Below, piece by piece: positions 35,366 through 44,462 of a stretch of DNA of 64,000 nucleotides. A program made the position numbers and the translations under genes. The DNA lies in NCBI GenBank assembly GCA_000403215.2, contig KE159563.1, positions 183,026 through 247,025 of the forward strand, given 5' to 3'. Each line of letters starts with the position of its first letter. The stretch's first letter is position 1. The DNA comes from Lachnospiraceae bacterium A4. Its GTDB lineage: Bacteria; Bacillota; Clostridia; Lachnospirales; Lachnospiraceae. The notes beneath the pieces are model-generated. The model saw only the letters and a program-made list of their open reading frames with translations. It did not search any database and was not told the origin of the DNA.

Positions 35366-36820
35366 TTAATTCTGTGTCCCTGTCTCCCGTTCAAATACAC
35401 GGATACCGTCTTTGGACAGCGATTCAATAATACGAATTATTGACTGAAAATCAGCGTTCAAATCCTTTGAACACGCCTCCGCCTTCTTATATATTTGTTG
35501 CAGATCAGCACCATCTCCTGCCTTGATCGCCCGAATCATTTCTTTTCCATAAGCATGAAAGTTTTTATGTTTTGCTTCAAGGCCGTTCCAGATCTCTGTA
35601 ATCTGCGGATTGACTGGTTTGAACGCATAATAAAAATGCCCAAGCCCGCACTTGGTGCAGTCAGTCTGCAAAACCTTTAATGTCCCGGTCTGCGCCATCT
35701 CCGCGAGTGTGTTCAGCCAGTTATGGTGTGCGTCAACTGCACTGTTCAGGCAGTTTAAGAGCACCCTATTATCCAGCATATAGAATGCATCCTGTACCAT
35801 AGCACCCATAATTTGAGTTGATTCCTCCAAATGCTTTTCAATCAACTTTGATGGCGCTGCAAGCTCTCCGATCGAGCTGCTCGAAATCGCCAGCGAATCC
35901 ATATTGCCCCGCAGATCTTGACACTCCTCGTTGATGTGCTGCATCTGATTGTCCAGCTCATGCATAGAACTGCTGATTTCCTCACTGACAGCTGCCAGAG
36001 AGGAGACAGAATCTGCGATGTGATCCATGCCTTTGCGATTCTGTCCAGTAATCTTCCACACCTTCTGGATATTGTCATTGATATGCTCTAGCTCAGCGAC
36101 CGTGGTATCCACACTGTTCGAGCTCTTGCGGGAAGCCTCCTGAATTTCAGAAACAAAAGTCCCCATACGCCCTGTCAGTGATTTTGCCTCCTCGGCAAGA
36201 CTGCGGATTTCCTCCGCAACAACCGAAAATCCCCTGCCGGCATCCCCTGCGCGCGCTGCCTCGATGGATGCATTCAGCGCCAAAAGGTTTGTCTGCGCAG
36301 AGATAGAGTTAATCGCAGCGATGGCCTCTGTCATGTTCCGCACTGTATCAATCAGTCCGCCAATATCTGTCTTCATCCCCTGCGCGGTAGATATCGCAGT
36401 AGAGGACATTCCCGATATGGAGGTCAGCTCACCTTCGCAGCTGCGAATATCCTCCATGATTCTGCTGGATTCATCGGAAACTTCAATGATGGTGGTGGTC
36501 AGATTTTCATGTGCCTTTGAGACATCAGATGCAATTCCCGCCGTGGAGCCTGCCGACTTGCTAATCCCGTCCACTGCGGCGCCCATCGAATCGTTAATCT
36601 GCTCTATCTTTGCAGCGCTAGACTCAAGTGTCAAATCCATAGCACTCATGCGGATGACAGCATCCATCGTCTTTGTCGCAGCCAGCTCAAAATCCCTGCG
36701 CCCCTTCATCAGCCGCCGATGGATGTCGTTCAACTCCTGATTCTGCGGCACATACTCCATTTCCACAAGGCGGGAAACAGCGTTGAGCGCTGTATCGAAA
36801 GTTCTTTTTCTGATTTTCAT
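35366..36820 (-). CDS. Soluble methyl-accepting chemoreceptor with zinc-binding CZB domain
   Basis: The 484 residues have no membrane segment. A helical N-terminal part is followed by the signalling domain (hairpin tip [20 protein letters not shown] near residue 180) and a C-terminal CZB domain: [11 protein letters not shown], then [15 protein letters not shown] and [11 protein letters not shown], supplying the 3His/1Cys zinc site. CZB receptors sense zinc and hypochlorous acid or redox state. Its neighbours rubrerythrin and perR fit an oxidative stress role. Confidence 0.9.
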   Translation of the reverse strand: MKIRKRTFDTALNAVSRLVEMEYVPQNQELNDIHRRLMKGRRDFELAATKTMDAVIRMSAMDLTLESSAAKIEQINDSMGAAVDGISKSAGSTAGIASDVSKAHENLTTTIIEVSDESSRIMEDIRSCEGELTSISGMSSTAISTAQGMKTDIGGLIDTVRNMTEAIAAINSISAQTNLLALNASIEAARAGDAGRGFSVVAEEIRSLAEEAKSLTGRMGTFVSEIQEASRKSSNSVDTTVAELEHINDNIQKVWKITGQNRKGMDHIADSVSSLAAVSEEISSSMHELDNQMQHINEECQDLRGNMDSLAISSSSIGELAAPSKLIEKHLEESTQIMGAMVQDAFYMLDNRVLLNCLNSAVDAHHNWLNTLAEMAQTGTLKVLQTDCTKCGLGHFYYAFKPVNPQITEIWNGLEAKHKNFHAYGKEMIRAIKAGDGADLQQIYKKAEACSKDLNADFQSIIRIIESLSKDGIRVFERETGTQN

Positions 36821-36937
36821 AATATATGATCCTTTCCATATAAATATCTAATAAAATTCCTTAAATTTTTTCCGACCACAATGTACATAAGCACGTCCTT
36901 GCCATCAGGTATACGAAAAGGTATTGTGCTGTAACTA

Positions 36938-37480
36938 TTAGTAATTCTCTGCGCTGATCTCAAAATAGCTCTGCGGATGATTACATACAGGGCAGGCTTC
37001 TGGCGCCTTTGTCCCGACAATAATATGTCCGCAGTTGCGGCACTCCCATACGCGGACCTCGCTCTTTTCGAATACGGATGCCGTTTCTATATTTTTGAGA
37101 AGTGCGCGGTAGCGCTCCTCATGATGCTTCTCGATTGCTCCGACCATGCGGAATTTTGCAGCCAGCTCAGCGAAGCCCTCCGCCTCAGCCGTCTTGGCAA
37201 ATTCTTCATACATATCCGTCCACTCGTAGTTTTCGCCCTCCGCCGCTGCACTGAGATTCTCTGCGGTATTTCCGATTCCGTTTAATTCCTTTAACCACAG
37301 TTTCGCATGTTCCTTCTCATTGTCCGCCGTTTTGAGAAACAGCGATGAAATCTGCTCCATGCCTTCCTTCTTGGCTACAGATGCAAAGTAGGTATATTTG
37401 TTTCTTGCCTGTGATTCTCCAGCAAATGCCGCCTCAAGGTTTTTTTCCGTCTGCGTTCCCGCATATTTGTTCGTTTTCAT
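36938..37480 (-). CDS. rbr: Rubrerythrin
   Basis: The 180 residues form a four-helix diiron peroxidase ([48 protein letters not shown]) with a C-terminal rubredoxin domain ([12 protein letters not shown]...[12 protein letters not shown], two CxxC pairs). It reduces hydrogen peroxide in the cytosol of anaerobes. It lies 15 bp downstream of perR and is likely co-transcribed and controlled by it. Confidence 0.95.
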   Translation of the reverse strand: MKTNKYAGTQTEKNLEAAFAGESQARNKYTYFASVAKKEGMEQISSLFLKTADNEKEHAKLWLKELNGIGNTAENLSAAAEGENYEWTDMYEEFAKTAEAEGFAELAAKFRMVGAIEKHHEERYRALLKNIETASVFEKSEVRVWECRNCGHIIVGTKAPEACPVCNHPQSYFEISAENY

Positions 37481-37495
37481 AGTTCCTCCTTCTAT

Positions 37496-37888
37496 TTACT
37501 TGTATTTGAAACTTTCTATTTTCATACAGTCCTCTTTCATACATTCCTCACACAGATACCCAATCTTTAAATCATAGGAAAACATCTCAACGCTCACCTG
37601 CTTTTGCAGTACTTCTGTCAAATCGTCCAACTGAATATCTGACAATTTCCCACAGCGTCTGCACACAAGATGCTCATGACGCTTCATCGTATCATAGCGG
37701 TCAGGATATCCCTCAACAGAAATTTTTCTGATGAATCCTTCCTTATATAAATAGGATAAATTATTGTATACAGTAGCCATAGCAGCTCCCCTATTTGTCT
37801 CCTTTAAACGCAGATAAATCTGCTCGGCTGATAAATGTTCTTGGGAATTGTTCACAATCTCTAATATTTGTTCGGCGTTTTTTGTCAT
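37496..37888 (-). CDS. perR: Fur-family peroxide regulator PerR
   Basis: The start at 37888 (MTKNAEQILE) has AGGAGG 6 bp upstream; longer in-frame starts run into the neighbouring gene. The 130 residues include the winged helix (AAMATVYNNLSYLYKEGFIR), the metal sensing segment MKRHEHLVCRRCGKLSDI, and the structural zinc cysteines CRRC and CEEC. A near-perfect PerR box upstream and rubrerythrin downstream support PerR over Fur or Zur. Confidence 0.88.
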   Translation of the reverse strand: MTKNAEQILEIVNNSQEHLSAEQIYLRLKETNRGAAMATVYNNLSYLYKEGFIRKISVEGYPDRYDTMKRHEHLVCRRCGKLSDIQLDDLTEVLQKQVSVEMFSYDLKIGYLCEECMKEDCMKIESFKYK

Positions 37889-37923
37889 AAGGCCTCCTCC
37901 GAAGGAATCATAAAGAAATAAAA

Positions 37924-37938
37924 ATAGAATAATTCTAA
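37924..37938. promoter_or_regulatory. PerR box
   Basis: ATAGAATAATTCTAA matches the PerR consensus TTAnAATnATTnTAA at 11 of 12 defined positions. It lies 36 bp upstream of perR, consistent with autoregulation of the perR-rbr operon. Confidence 0.75.
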
Positions 37939-38027
37939 TTCTCATTATATCAATGTGGAAATTTTTGTCAACATCAATTGTGTACGAAAAAGGAGCCGCC
38001 CAAGCAGCCCCTTCTTCCTTCTTTATT

Positions 38028-38768
38028 TTACGCATTTTTGCAATACACTTTAATTGCCCGGCTGGCAAACGCCGCGGTGCCTTCTCCGCCTGCCTTGTCA
38101 ATATTGCGCTGCATGCGCTCATCGCTCACATACATCTGGCCAAGCCCTTGCAGAATATCGTTTGTGCAGTCATAATAATTGTCCGTGATAAACTGCTGAA
38201 TTGCAGCAATTTTTTCCTGCACCGCCTGCTCTTCGGGCGCACAGGACTTGAGTTTTCCAAGCGCCGCAAACAACAGCATCAAACGGCTGCCAATTTCCTC
38301 CTGCTCCTTGTCCGTCCTGCCCTTTGCTTTCTGCTGGTACGCTGCATACGCCGCAGTTGCGCCCCAGCGCTCGCTGACCTCCTTTGCATACTGTGCAAGC
38401 TCACTTTGATCAAATGCCTTAAAATCTGTTTCTTTCATTGTCTCCACTCCCTTTTCCTGAATTTCGCGCGCAAATGAAATAAGCTTGTGTATATGCCTGA
38501 GTTGAAGCTCTAACAGTTGTATCTGCTGCGCGAGCGCTTCCTTTTGATCAAAATCCGGGTTGTCCAGAATCTTTTTAATCTGCTTTAGGGGAAATTGCAG
38601 TTCCCGAAACAGCATAATATTTTGCAGCCGCACAAGCTCCGCATCATCGTACAGCCGATAGCCCGCCTCTGTCACTTTTGCAGGCTTTAGCAGCCCGATT
38701 GCGTCATAGTGGTGCAGTGAGCGCACACTCACGCCTGTACGCTTGCTTACTTCATTTACTGTCAACAT
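38028..38768 (-). CDS. MerR-family regulator with TipAS domain
   Basis: The 246 residues have a MerR winged helix (RTGVSVRSLHHYDAIGLLKP), a dimerisation coiled coil, and a C-terminal TipAS antibiotic-recognition domain (ERWGATAAYAAYQQKAKGRT; NYYDCTNDILQGLGQMYVSD). TipA-type proteins bind thiopeptides and other drugs and activate their own promoter. Its promoter has the expected 19-bp spacer. Confidence 0.92.
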   Translation of the reverse strand: MLTVNEVSKRTGVSVRSLHHYDAIGLLKPAKVTEAGYRLYDDAELVRLQNIMLFRELQFPLKQIKKILDNPDFDQKEALAQQIQLLELQLRHIHKLISFAREIQEKGVETMKETDFKAFDQSELAQYAKEVSERWGATAAYAAYQQKAKGRTDKEQEEIGSRLMLLFAALGKLKSCAPEEQAVQEKIAAIQQFITDNYYDCTNDILQGLGQMYVSDERMQRNIDKAGGEGTAAFASRAIKVYCKNA

Positions 38769-38835
38769 GGTTTTACATACACCTTTCCTGCATCAAACTT
38801 CATGCATCTTTTTTCATCTTCCCGGGAATGTCTAT

Positions 38836-38866
38836 ATCATAAACTATGACACTGTGTCAGAGTCAA
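38836..38866 (-). promoter_or_regulatory. MerR-type promoter with 19-bp spacer
   Basis: On the minus strand TTGACT (38866-38861), a 19-bp spacer holding the dyad CTGACACAGTGTCA, and TATGAT (38841-38836). Confidence 0.75.
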
Positions 38867-39003
38867 GTGTTTTCTCTATATTTTTTTCCTAATTTTGTTT
38901 TCCCTGAATCATCACCTGTATATCTTTACCTTTCCAGACAGAGCGCGTATAATATGCTTATACGATATTTGAATGCAGATATTTGTAAGGGAGGCAGTGC
39001 CAT

Positions 39004-40581
39004 ATGAAACGAAAGCATAAAATCTATCTGGGCATGACCATTTTCCTGCTCACAATCTATATCGGGCTGCTTGCCATTCTCTGCGTGTCAGAATACAGTG
39101 ACAGCACCGCGACAATCCGTTCCTTCAAAGATGCCTTCTGGTACTCGCTGGTCACACTGACCACTGTTGGCTATGGCGACCTGACACCAGTGACGCCGCT
39201 TGGACAAGCCGTCGGCGTCGTATTTCTATTGATGTCCGCCGGCATTATGATGACCCTGTTTGGCGCCGCCGTATCCTTTGTCACGAGCGAAGGGCTTCCG
39301 CTCTTCCTGCTCGGTTTCCAGCGCCACAAAAGCTGGTATTATTTTGCGGACTGCGGTGTGGAGTCCAGTACGCTTGCCGCCAACATCCACCGCGAGGAGC
39401 CGGACACGGTGATTATCTTTGGCGAAAAAAGAGATGAACAAACGGAGTTTCCTGACTATCCATGCCTGTTTATTAACGCTTCCCCCGCAAGAATCGTAGC
39501 GCACAAGAAAAACATTGGACCAGCGTGCAAAATTTTTCTGATGAAGGAAAACGACATTGGCGCCAACACGCGCGCTGTCGATTTACATACGCTGCCTGTC
39601 GAGGTGTACGCCCGAACGACAAACGGGCAGGATTATCTCTCGGGCAATATCTACTTTTTTCACAGTTACGACTGCTGCGCCAGACAATACTGGCATTCCA
39701 AACCGCTGTGCAGCGCGGAAACTACTATTGTAATCATCGGCTTTGGCAACTATGGGCACTGTATTCTTGAGCGCGCGATTCTGACAAACATTATCGCGAT
39801 TGACCAGCATGTCGCCTATCATATTTTTGGCGGCGCGGCAGAGTTTCTCGCCGTGCACAGCCATCTGCACGAGGCATTTTCTTTGGGAAACGTCTCCGAA
39901 ACGACGGACTCTTTAATATTTCATGAAGAACTGTGGGAATCAAACCATGCGCTCATGAGTCAGGCAGACCGCATCATTATCTGCCCTGACAATGAGCCGG
40001 AAGGCTGGAATATTTACTGGCGGCTGAACAGTTATTATCAGGTGCGTGGAAAAATCCACCTGCACAGCAACCGCAGAACGCCCGGCGTGACGTATTTCGG
40101 GACAAACGAGGAAATCTACACGCCAAACCAGATTATGCGGACTGCACTGAACAAGGCAGCCATCACAATCAACGAAATTTTCTGCAAGGCTGTCTCCTAT
40201 CCTACTAAAACATGGGAGGAACTTGACGCCTTTCACCGCGAATCCAAAATAGCGGCTGCCGACCACATTTTAATGAAAATACGGGTGCTCTTAAAAGACG
40301 AGACCATCACAGAATTAACACCTGAGATTACCCAAAAGGCATATCTGGAATACTGTAGAACCAAACAATCCAAAGAAGTGCACGATATGTACCGCCAGCT
40401 AGACCACACCCGTTGGCTGCGCTTTTATACGTATTACAACTGGCGCTATGGTCCGGCGCGAAATGATATTGCTAGACAGCATCCTATGCTGTGTCCCTAC
40501 GAAAACCTAACACCCGAACAAAAGCGCGAGCGCGATGCAGCCTGGGAGCTTCTGGGAAGTATTGCCCAAGAGCTGAAATAA
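39004..40581 (+). CDS. Two-TM potassium channel with RCK-like and RyR domains
   Basis: The 525 residues begin with two membrane helices around the K+ selectivity filter LTTVGYGDLTPVTPLG (residues about 50-65). A cytosolic part follows with two Rossmann/TrkA-N-like segments (DTVIIFGEK; TTIVIIGFGNYGHCILER). The C-terminus (residues about 460-520) has WRYGPARNDIARQHPMLCPY and LTPEQKRERDAAWELL, the RyR repeat domain. The fusion suggests a ligand-gated K+ channel; the ligand is unknown. Preceded by GGGAGG. Confidence 0.85.
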   Translation: MKRKHKIYLGMTIFLLTIYIGLLAILCVSEYSDSTATIRSFKDAFWYSLVTLTTVGYGDLTPVTPLGQAVGVVFLLMSAGIMMTLFGAAVSFVTSEGLPLFLLGFQRHKSWYYFADCGVESSTLAANIHREEPDTVIIFGEKRDEQTEFPDYPCLFINASPARIVAHKKNIGPACKIFLMKENDIGANTRAVDLHTLPVEVYARTTNGQDYLSGNIYFFHSYDCCARQYWHSKPLCSAETTIVIIGFGNYGHCILERAILTNIIAIDQHVAYHIFGGAAEFLAVHSHLHEAFSLGNVSETTDSLIFHEELWESNHALMSQADRIIICPDNEPEGWNIYWRLNSYYQVRGKIHLHSNRRTPGVTYFGTNEEIYTPNQIMRTALNKAAITINEIFCKAVSYPTKTWEELDAFHRESKIAAADHILMKIRVLLKDETITELTPEITQKAYLEYCRTKQSKEVHDMYRQLDHTRWLRFYTYYNWRYGPARNDIARQHPMLCPYENLTPEQKRERDAAWELLGSIAQELK

Positions 40582-40590
40582 GAAAGAGAC

Positions 40591-40613
40591 GGGCGGAGTG
40601 CTTTATTCCGCCC
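40591..40613. terminator. Terminator between convergent channel and blaR-like genes
   Basis: GGGCGGA (40591-40597) and TCCGCCC (40607-40613). It overlaps the blaR-like stop codon and may end both transcripts. Confidence 0.65.
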
Positions 40614-42729
40614 AAACCTCCTCCATGCTTGTTCCCGCGTGAAACTGGCCGTTGCGGCCTCTGTCCCCTTCCTGTATCAAGATTCCGTCAAGACAGCCCT
40701 TCTCATCAAATGTGAAATGATAACGGTTATCCTCCGCAACAATGGTGTAATTTTCATCATATCTTTTGGGATTGCGCACAAACTCATCGCCTGTGACCGG
40801 CGTCCCGCACTCCCCTAAAAGATTCCGCCCCCATGTGTAGAGACTTCCCTCCGCGCTGATGGCGGCTCCTGTCATGCTGCCTGTCGTCACATAGATGCAG
40901 TTTTCCAGAATTTTCCTCGGACGGGTATAGAGCATCTTTGCCGGATTTGTGTCATCCTCTACGCTTTTCTCATAGTCCCTGCTATCATATGCTCTTGTGT
41001 GGTATGTGCCGCAGTACTGTCCCCACCACCACACATTCTGGTCGCGGTCAAGCGCAACAATACATTCCCTGCCCGCGCGGACATACGCCACATTCTCCAA
41101 TAGCAGTGCGGGCGCTGCGCCCGCCTGCTCTGTGCCAAGCAGTCCCAGCATATTTTGGCCAATGCCATACAGACAGCCGTCCTCTGTGAGATACACACAG
41201 AAATATCCGTTCTCCGAGCAGTCCACTGTCACCACATGCTCTGCAATTTTAACTGGTGTTTGGTAAAAATCTTCTGCGTTTGTATCTTCTATTCCCAACT
41301 GTCCGTATTCATTTCTGCCAGCTCCCCACAAAACCTTGTTCTCATCAATGTAATAGCGGTTATCGACAACCACCTTATTGGTGATATAGTAATCTGCCAA
41401 TTCAAACGCGCCTTTCCAGTGAAGGATATCCATGTCCTCCACACGAAATACAGGCATTGCCGCGTTTTTTTCCTGCTGTACGGACTGCGCGCCTTCCAAG
41501 GCTGCACGAATCTGCTGATTGGCGTATACGCCTGCTTCCAGCACGTTCCGCAGTGTATCACTTTCATTTTTTATTTGACCTGCAAACACCCACATGCTGC
41601 TTCCTGCCAGACCTGCTGCCGCCAATGTGCCCAAGACAAGATACCCCCATCTGTTTTTTATGGTATACATATTCTCAAGCCTTCGCCTTGCAGCTCTTTT
41701 TCCTGTAAAAATAGAAGTCCCGTACACAATATCACGCACGCGGTTTTTCGCCATATTCTTTAATACAGTCATTCCATATGTCTTTTGCTCCTCCGCAGAC
41801 AGACGGCGCATCACAAGGGTGTCGCAGACACACTCTACATCCTGATACGCCAGTTTTTTCATCAGCCACATCACTGGATTAAACCAATACAGATCACACA
41901 CAAACATCAACAGAAGTTTGTACCACAAGTCCCCACTTTTCTTGTGCTGCATCTCATGGCAAAAAATCATGGTCAGCTCCGCCTCCGTGTACGGACTGTC
42001 TGGCATCAGCAGTATCGTGTGTCTGTATCCCAAAAGCATCGGTGAGCTGATATTACCGCAAATGAAAATCTGCGGCACTGTTTTGACGCAATACGCATCG
42101 CAGACTGCTGCCAGTTTCGCACAGAGCTGTTCATCAGTACAGTGGCGGAAATACCTTCTAAACCATTCCCTGATATTTAAAAATCCAATCACATGATACT
42201 CTGTCAGCACAACAGCACCTGCAATCCAGAGTGCAAGAAGCAGCCATTTATGATGATATAGACTGACAAGCAGATTTCTTGTGTTTGCGCTTGCATCACG
42301 CCTGACATTTTCCGTCCAGTCTGATCTATCTGCATCTGCGTTGTTCTTGGCTTTCTCGTCCCATTCTGGTTCCTTTATATCTGTATCTTGCTTGGTATTT
42401 TCAACAGATTCCAGTGATTCTACAAGTGCATCGTTCTTGGCTTTCCCGATCGCTTCTTGTGTTTTTACAAGGGCATCATCCTGCGGTACATCTGCCGCAG
42501 ACTCCAGTGACAGCTCGATCTGCCAAAAGGATGATGGTTTCTTCTCATAAATCCCACTCATGAGAAATCGAAGGGGAATCAATAGCCGCACTGCCAGAAT
42601 AAGCCAGAGCATTTTGCGCCATCTGTAACCAATTTTCATTCCAGCTATAGAAGGCACTGCCCACGCAATCAGTACAATCAGATCTACCACGAGCAGCGTC
42701 CCCAGCAGATAAATCAATTGTGTTTCCAT
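40603..42729 (-). CDS. BlaR1/MecR1-like M56 metallopeptidase with RCC1-like sensor repeats
   Basis: The start at 42729 (METQLIYLLG) is 4 bp from the BlaI stop; the longer frame overlaps blaI. Of 708 residues, the N-terminal part has BlaR-type membrane helices and the M56 zinc site (FCHEMQHKKSGDLWY). A TM near residue 365 follows. Instead of a penicillin-binding sensor, the extracellular C-terminus carries RCC1-type repeats (LWGAGRNEYGQLGIE, LYGIGQNMLGLLG, LYTWGRNLLGECG). An unusual acidic region with SLES/NDAL repeats lies between helices 2 and 3. It probably senses an unknown surface signal and cleaves the BlaI-like repressor. Confidence 0.85.
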   Translation of the reverse strand: METQLIYLLGTLLVVDLIVLIAWAVPSIAGMKIGYRWRKMLWLILAVRLLIPLRFLMSGIYEKKPSSFWQIELSLESAADVPQDDALVKTQEAIGKAKNDALVESLESVENTKQDTDIKEPEWDEKAKNNADADRSDWTENVRRDASANTRNLLVSLYHHKWLLLALWIAGAVVLTEYHVIGFLNIREWFRRYFRHCTDEQLCAKLAAVCDAYCVKTVPQIFICGNISSPMLLGYRHTILLMPDSPYTEAELTMIFCHEMQHKKSGDLWYKLLLMFVCDLYWFNPVMWLMKKLAYQDVECVCDTLVMRRLSAEEQKTYGMTVLKNMAKNRVRDIVYGTSIFTGKRAARRRLENMYTIKNRWGYLVLGTLAAAGLAGSSMWVFAGQIKNESDTLRNVLEAGVYANQQIRAALEGAQSVQQEKNAAMPVFRVEDMDILHWKGAFELADYYITNKVVVDNRYYIDENKVLWGAGRNEYGQLGIEDTNAEDFYQTPVKIAEHVVTVDCSENGYFCVYLTEDGCLYGIGQNMLGLLGTEQAGAAPALLLENVAYVRAGRECIVALDRDQNVWWWGQYCGTYHTRAYDSRDYEKSVEDDTNPAKMLYTRPRKILENCIYVTTGSMTGAAISAEGSLYTWGRNLLGECGTPVTGDEFVRNPKRYDENYTIVAEDNRYHFTFDEKGCLDGILIQEGDRGRNGQFHAGTSMEEVWAE

Positions 42730-42733
42730 ACAA

Positions 42734-43117
42734 TCATCTCCCTTTTTGCGCTGTCGTCTGCTCATCAATAAACGCCTGCAGCTCCGCAATCTCCTCATGA
42801 TTGAGCCCTTTGTCATCATATAGCGCTGTGACAAAATTTTTGAGAGAGCTGCCAAACATCTTATCCAGCACACGCTGCCCCTCCTCTTTTAGATAGGCAG
42901 CCTTCTCCACTTGTGCATAGTAATAGTTGATGTTGCCCTGCTTTTCCTTGCGCAGAAAGCCCCTCCTTTCTAAACGCGCAAGCAGTGACAGAATGGTACT
43001 TGGCACGACATCCCTGCCATTTTCCATTTTTGTCTCAATGTCCATTCTGGAAACCGGCTGCTCTGAATCCCAGATCACCATCATCAGTTCTAGCTCTGCA
43101 TCTGGTATTTTCCTCAT
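42734..43117 (-). CDS. BlaI/MecI-family repressor
   Basis: The 127 residues show the winged helix (QPVSRMDIETKMENGRDVVP, then STILSLLARLERRGFLRKEK) and a dimerisation tail. BlaI repressors are destroyed when the partner BlaR-type protease is activated. It is the first gene of the two-gene operon, 4 bp before the protease. Two dyads upstream are probable operators. Confidence 0.92.
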   Translation of the reverse strand: MRKIPDAELELMMVIWDSEQPVSRMDIETKMENGRDVVPSTILSLLARLERRGFLRKEKQGNINYYYAQVEKAAYLKEEGQRVLDKMFGSSLKNFVTALYDDKGLNHEEIAELQAFIDEQTTAQKGR

Positions 43118-43240
43118 AATACTTTCTCCTCTCTTTTATTTTCACTACTTTTCATGTTACATTGGGCAGTTCAAATAAGCATCTTTTCTCGAAATTTCCT
43201 CATACACAGTATGCTGCTTAAAAAGCCGTGTGTTTTTACG

Positions 43241-43362
43241 TTTAGACAAATGTCTAAATTCAGTGCGCGATGGAGTAAAGAATATGTATGTGTGCACCGC
43301 TTTTGAGGCTTAATTTTTCTGAACAAGACTGTGCGTAAACGCAATTAGACATTTGTCTAATT
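43241..43362. promoter_or_regulatory. Pair of BlaI-type operator dyads
   Basis: TTTAGACAAATGTCTAAA (43241-43258) and AATTAGACATTTGTCTAATT (43343-43362) share the core TTAGACA-N2-TGTCTAA. Arms are perfect and centres 101 bp apart, upstream of the BlaI gene. BlaI-family repressors bind TACA/TGTA-type dyads, so these are likely its operators, with a family-specific GACA core. The remaining gap 43363-43757 is AT-rich with no gene. Confidence 0.75.
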
Positions 43363-43757
43363 AAAAACATAACACAATACAAACATTCTGTCAATGCCCA
43401 GACAGAACACGCCACGACAAACACATGAATGAACATTTTGTTATCAAAACTAATTAAGTATGCAGAATAACTTTTCAAAATTGAATATTTATACAAGATA
43501 ACTTGAAATACTAATAAAAAATTGTCCAGATTTTAAGTTCTAGTAACACTATGTTCATAGTTTATTCATTCATGCCTTTGTCGTGATTGCAATCGTAAAC
43601 AATGTTGTCATCATTGCAGCATCCTTTCCAGAAACAAAAACACAATACCAATCAGGAAAAAACTAACCAGATAAAAGAAGTCTTACTTCTTTTCCACCAT
43701 ATTTGGCTCTAAAAACACATATTTTATTTTAATTTGATCAGATCTTTAGATCAAAAG

Positions 43758-44462
43758 TCATTTAATTATCCTTCCCAATTCAATTTGAATCATGCGGTCA
43801 CACCAACTTGCAACCATATGATCATGTGTTACAATAATCAGAGTTTTCTTAAATTGATCTTTTATATTCATCAACAACTCCATAACAATCCTAGCTGATG
43901 AGTCATCGAGATTCCCTGTTGGTTCATCAGCCAGAATCACCTCTGGATCGTTCATCAGTGCCCTGCATATGGCTGCGCGCTGCTGCTGTCCGCCGGATAA
44001 TTCATAAGGATAACAAGATAATTTATCCTTTATATTTAAGATCTCCGCCATTTTATTTACTTTTTTAAGAGCCATGTCCACATTTTGATGATCTAACATT
44101 AACGGCAGAATGATATTGTCCTCTATGGACAAATTATCCAACAATTTATAATCCTGAAAAATAAATCCTACCTGCGTCCGCCTGTACTCTTCCAGTTTAC
44201 GGTTCGCGTATTGATACAAATTATCCCCTTTATAATATACACGTCCTGTAGATGGTGGAACGATTCCTCCCAAAATATTAAGCAGCGTTGTTTTCCCGCT
44301 GCCCGATTCTCCCATTATGCAAATACATTCCTGCGTTCTGACAGTGAATTCAATATCGCTTAATGCGCAAAATTCCCTGCGTTTCAATGCGTTTCTATCC
44401 TCCGTAAAATATATTTTACTCAAACCGTGAACTTTATATATATCCAATTCAGTTCCCTCCAT
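43758..44462 (-). CDS. ABC transporter ATP-binding protein (MacB/BceA type)
   Basis: The 234 residues contain Walker [21 protein letters not shown]-loop [11 protein letters not shown], signature [20 protein letters not shown], and Walker [14 protein letters not shown]. It pairs with the FtsX-type permease upstream (14-bp overlap). Such pairs export or detoxify peptides such as bacteriocins; no sensor kinase lies nearby. Confidence 0.92.
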   Translation of the reverse strand: MEGTELDIYKVHGLSKIYFTEDRNALKRREFCALSDIEFTVRTQECICIMGESGSGKTTLLNILGGIVPPSTGRVYYKGDNLYQYANRKLEEYRRTQVGFIFQDYKLLDNLSIEDNIILPLMLDHQNVDMALKKVNKMAEILNIKDKLSCYPYELSGGQQQRAAICRALMNDPEVILADEPTGNLDDSSARIVMELLMNIKDQFKKTLIIVTHDHMVASWCDRMIQIELGRIIK

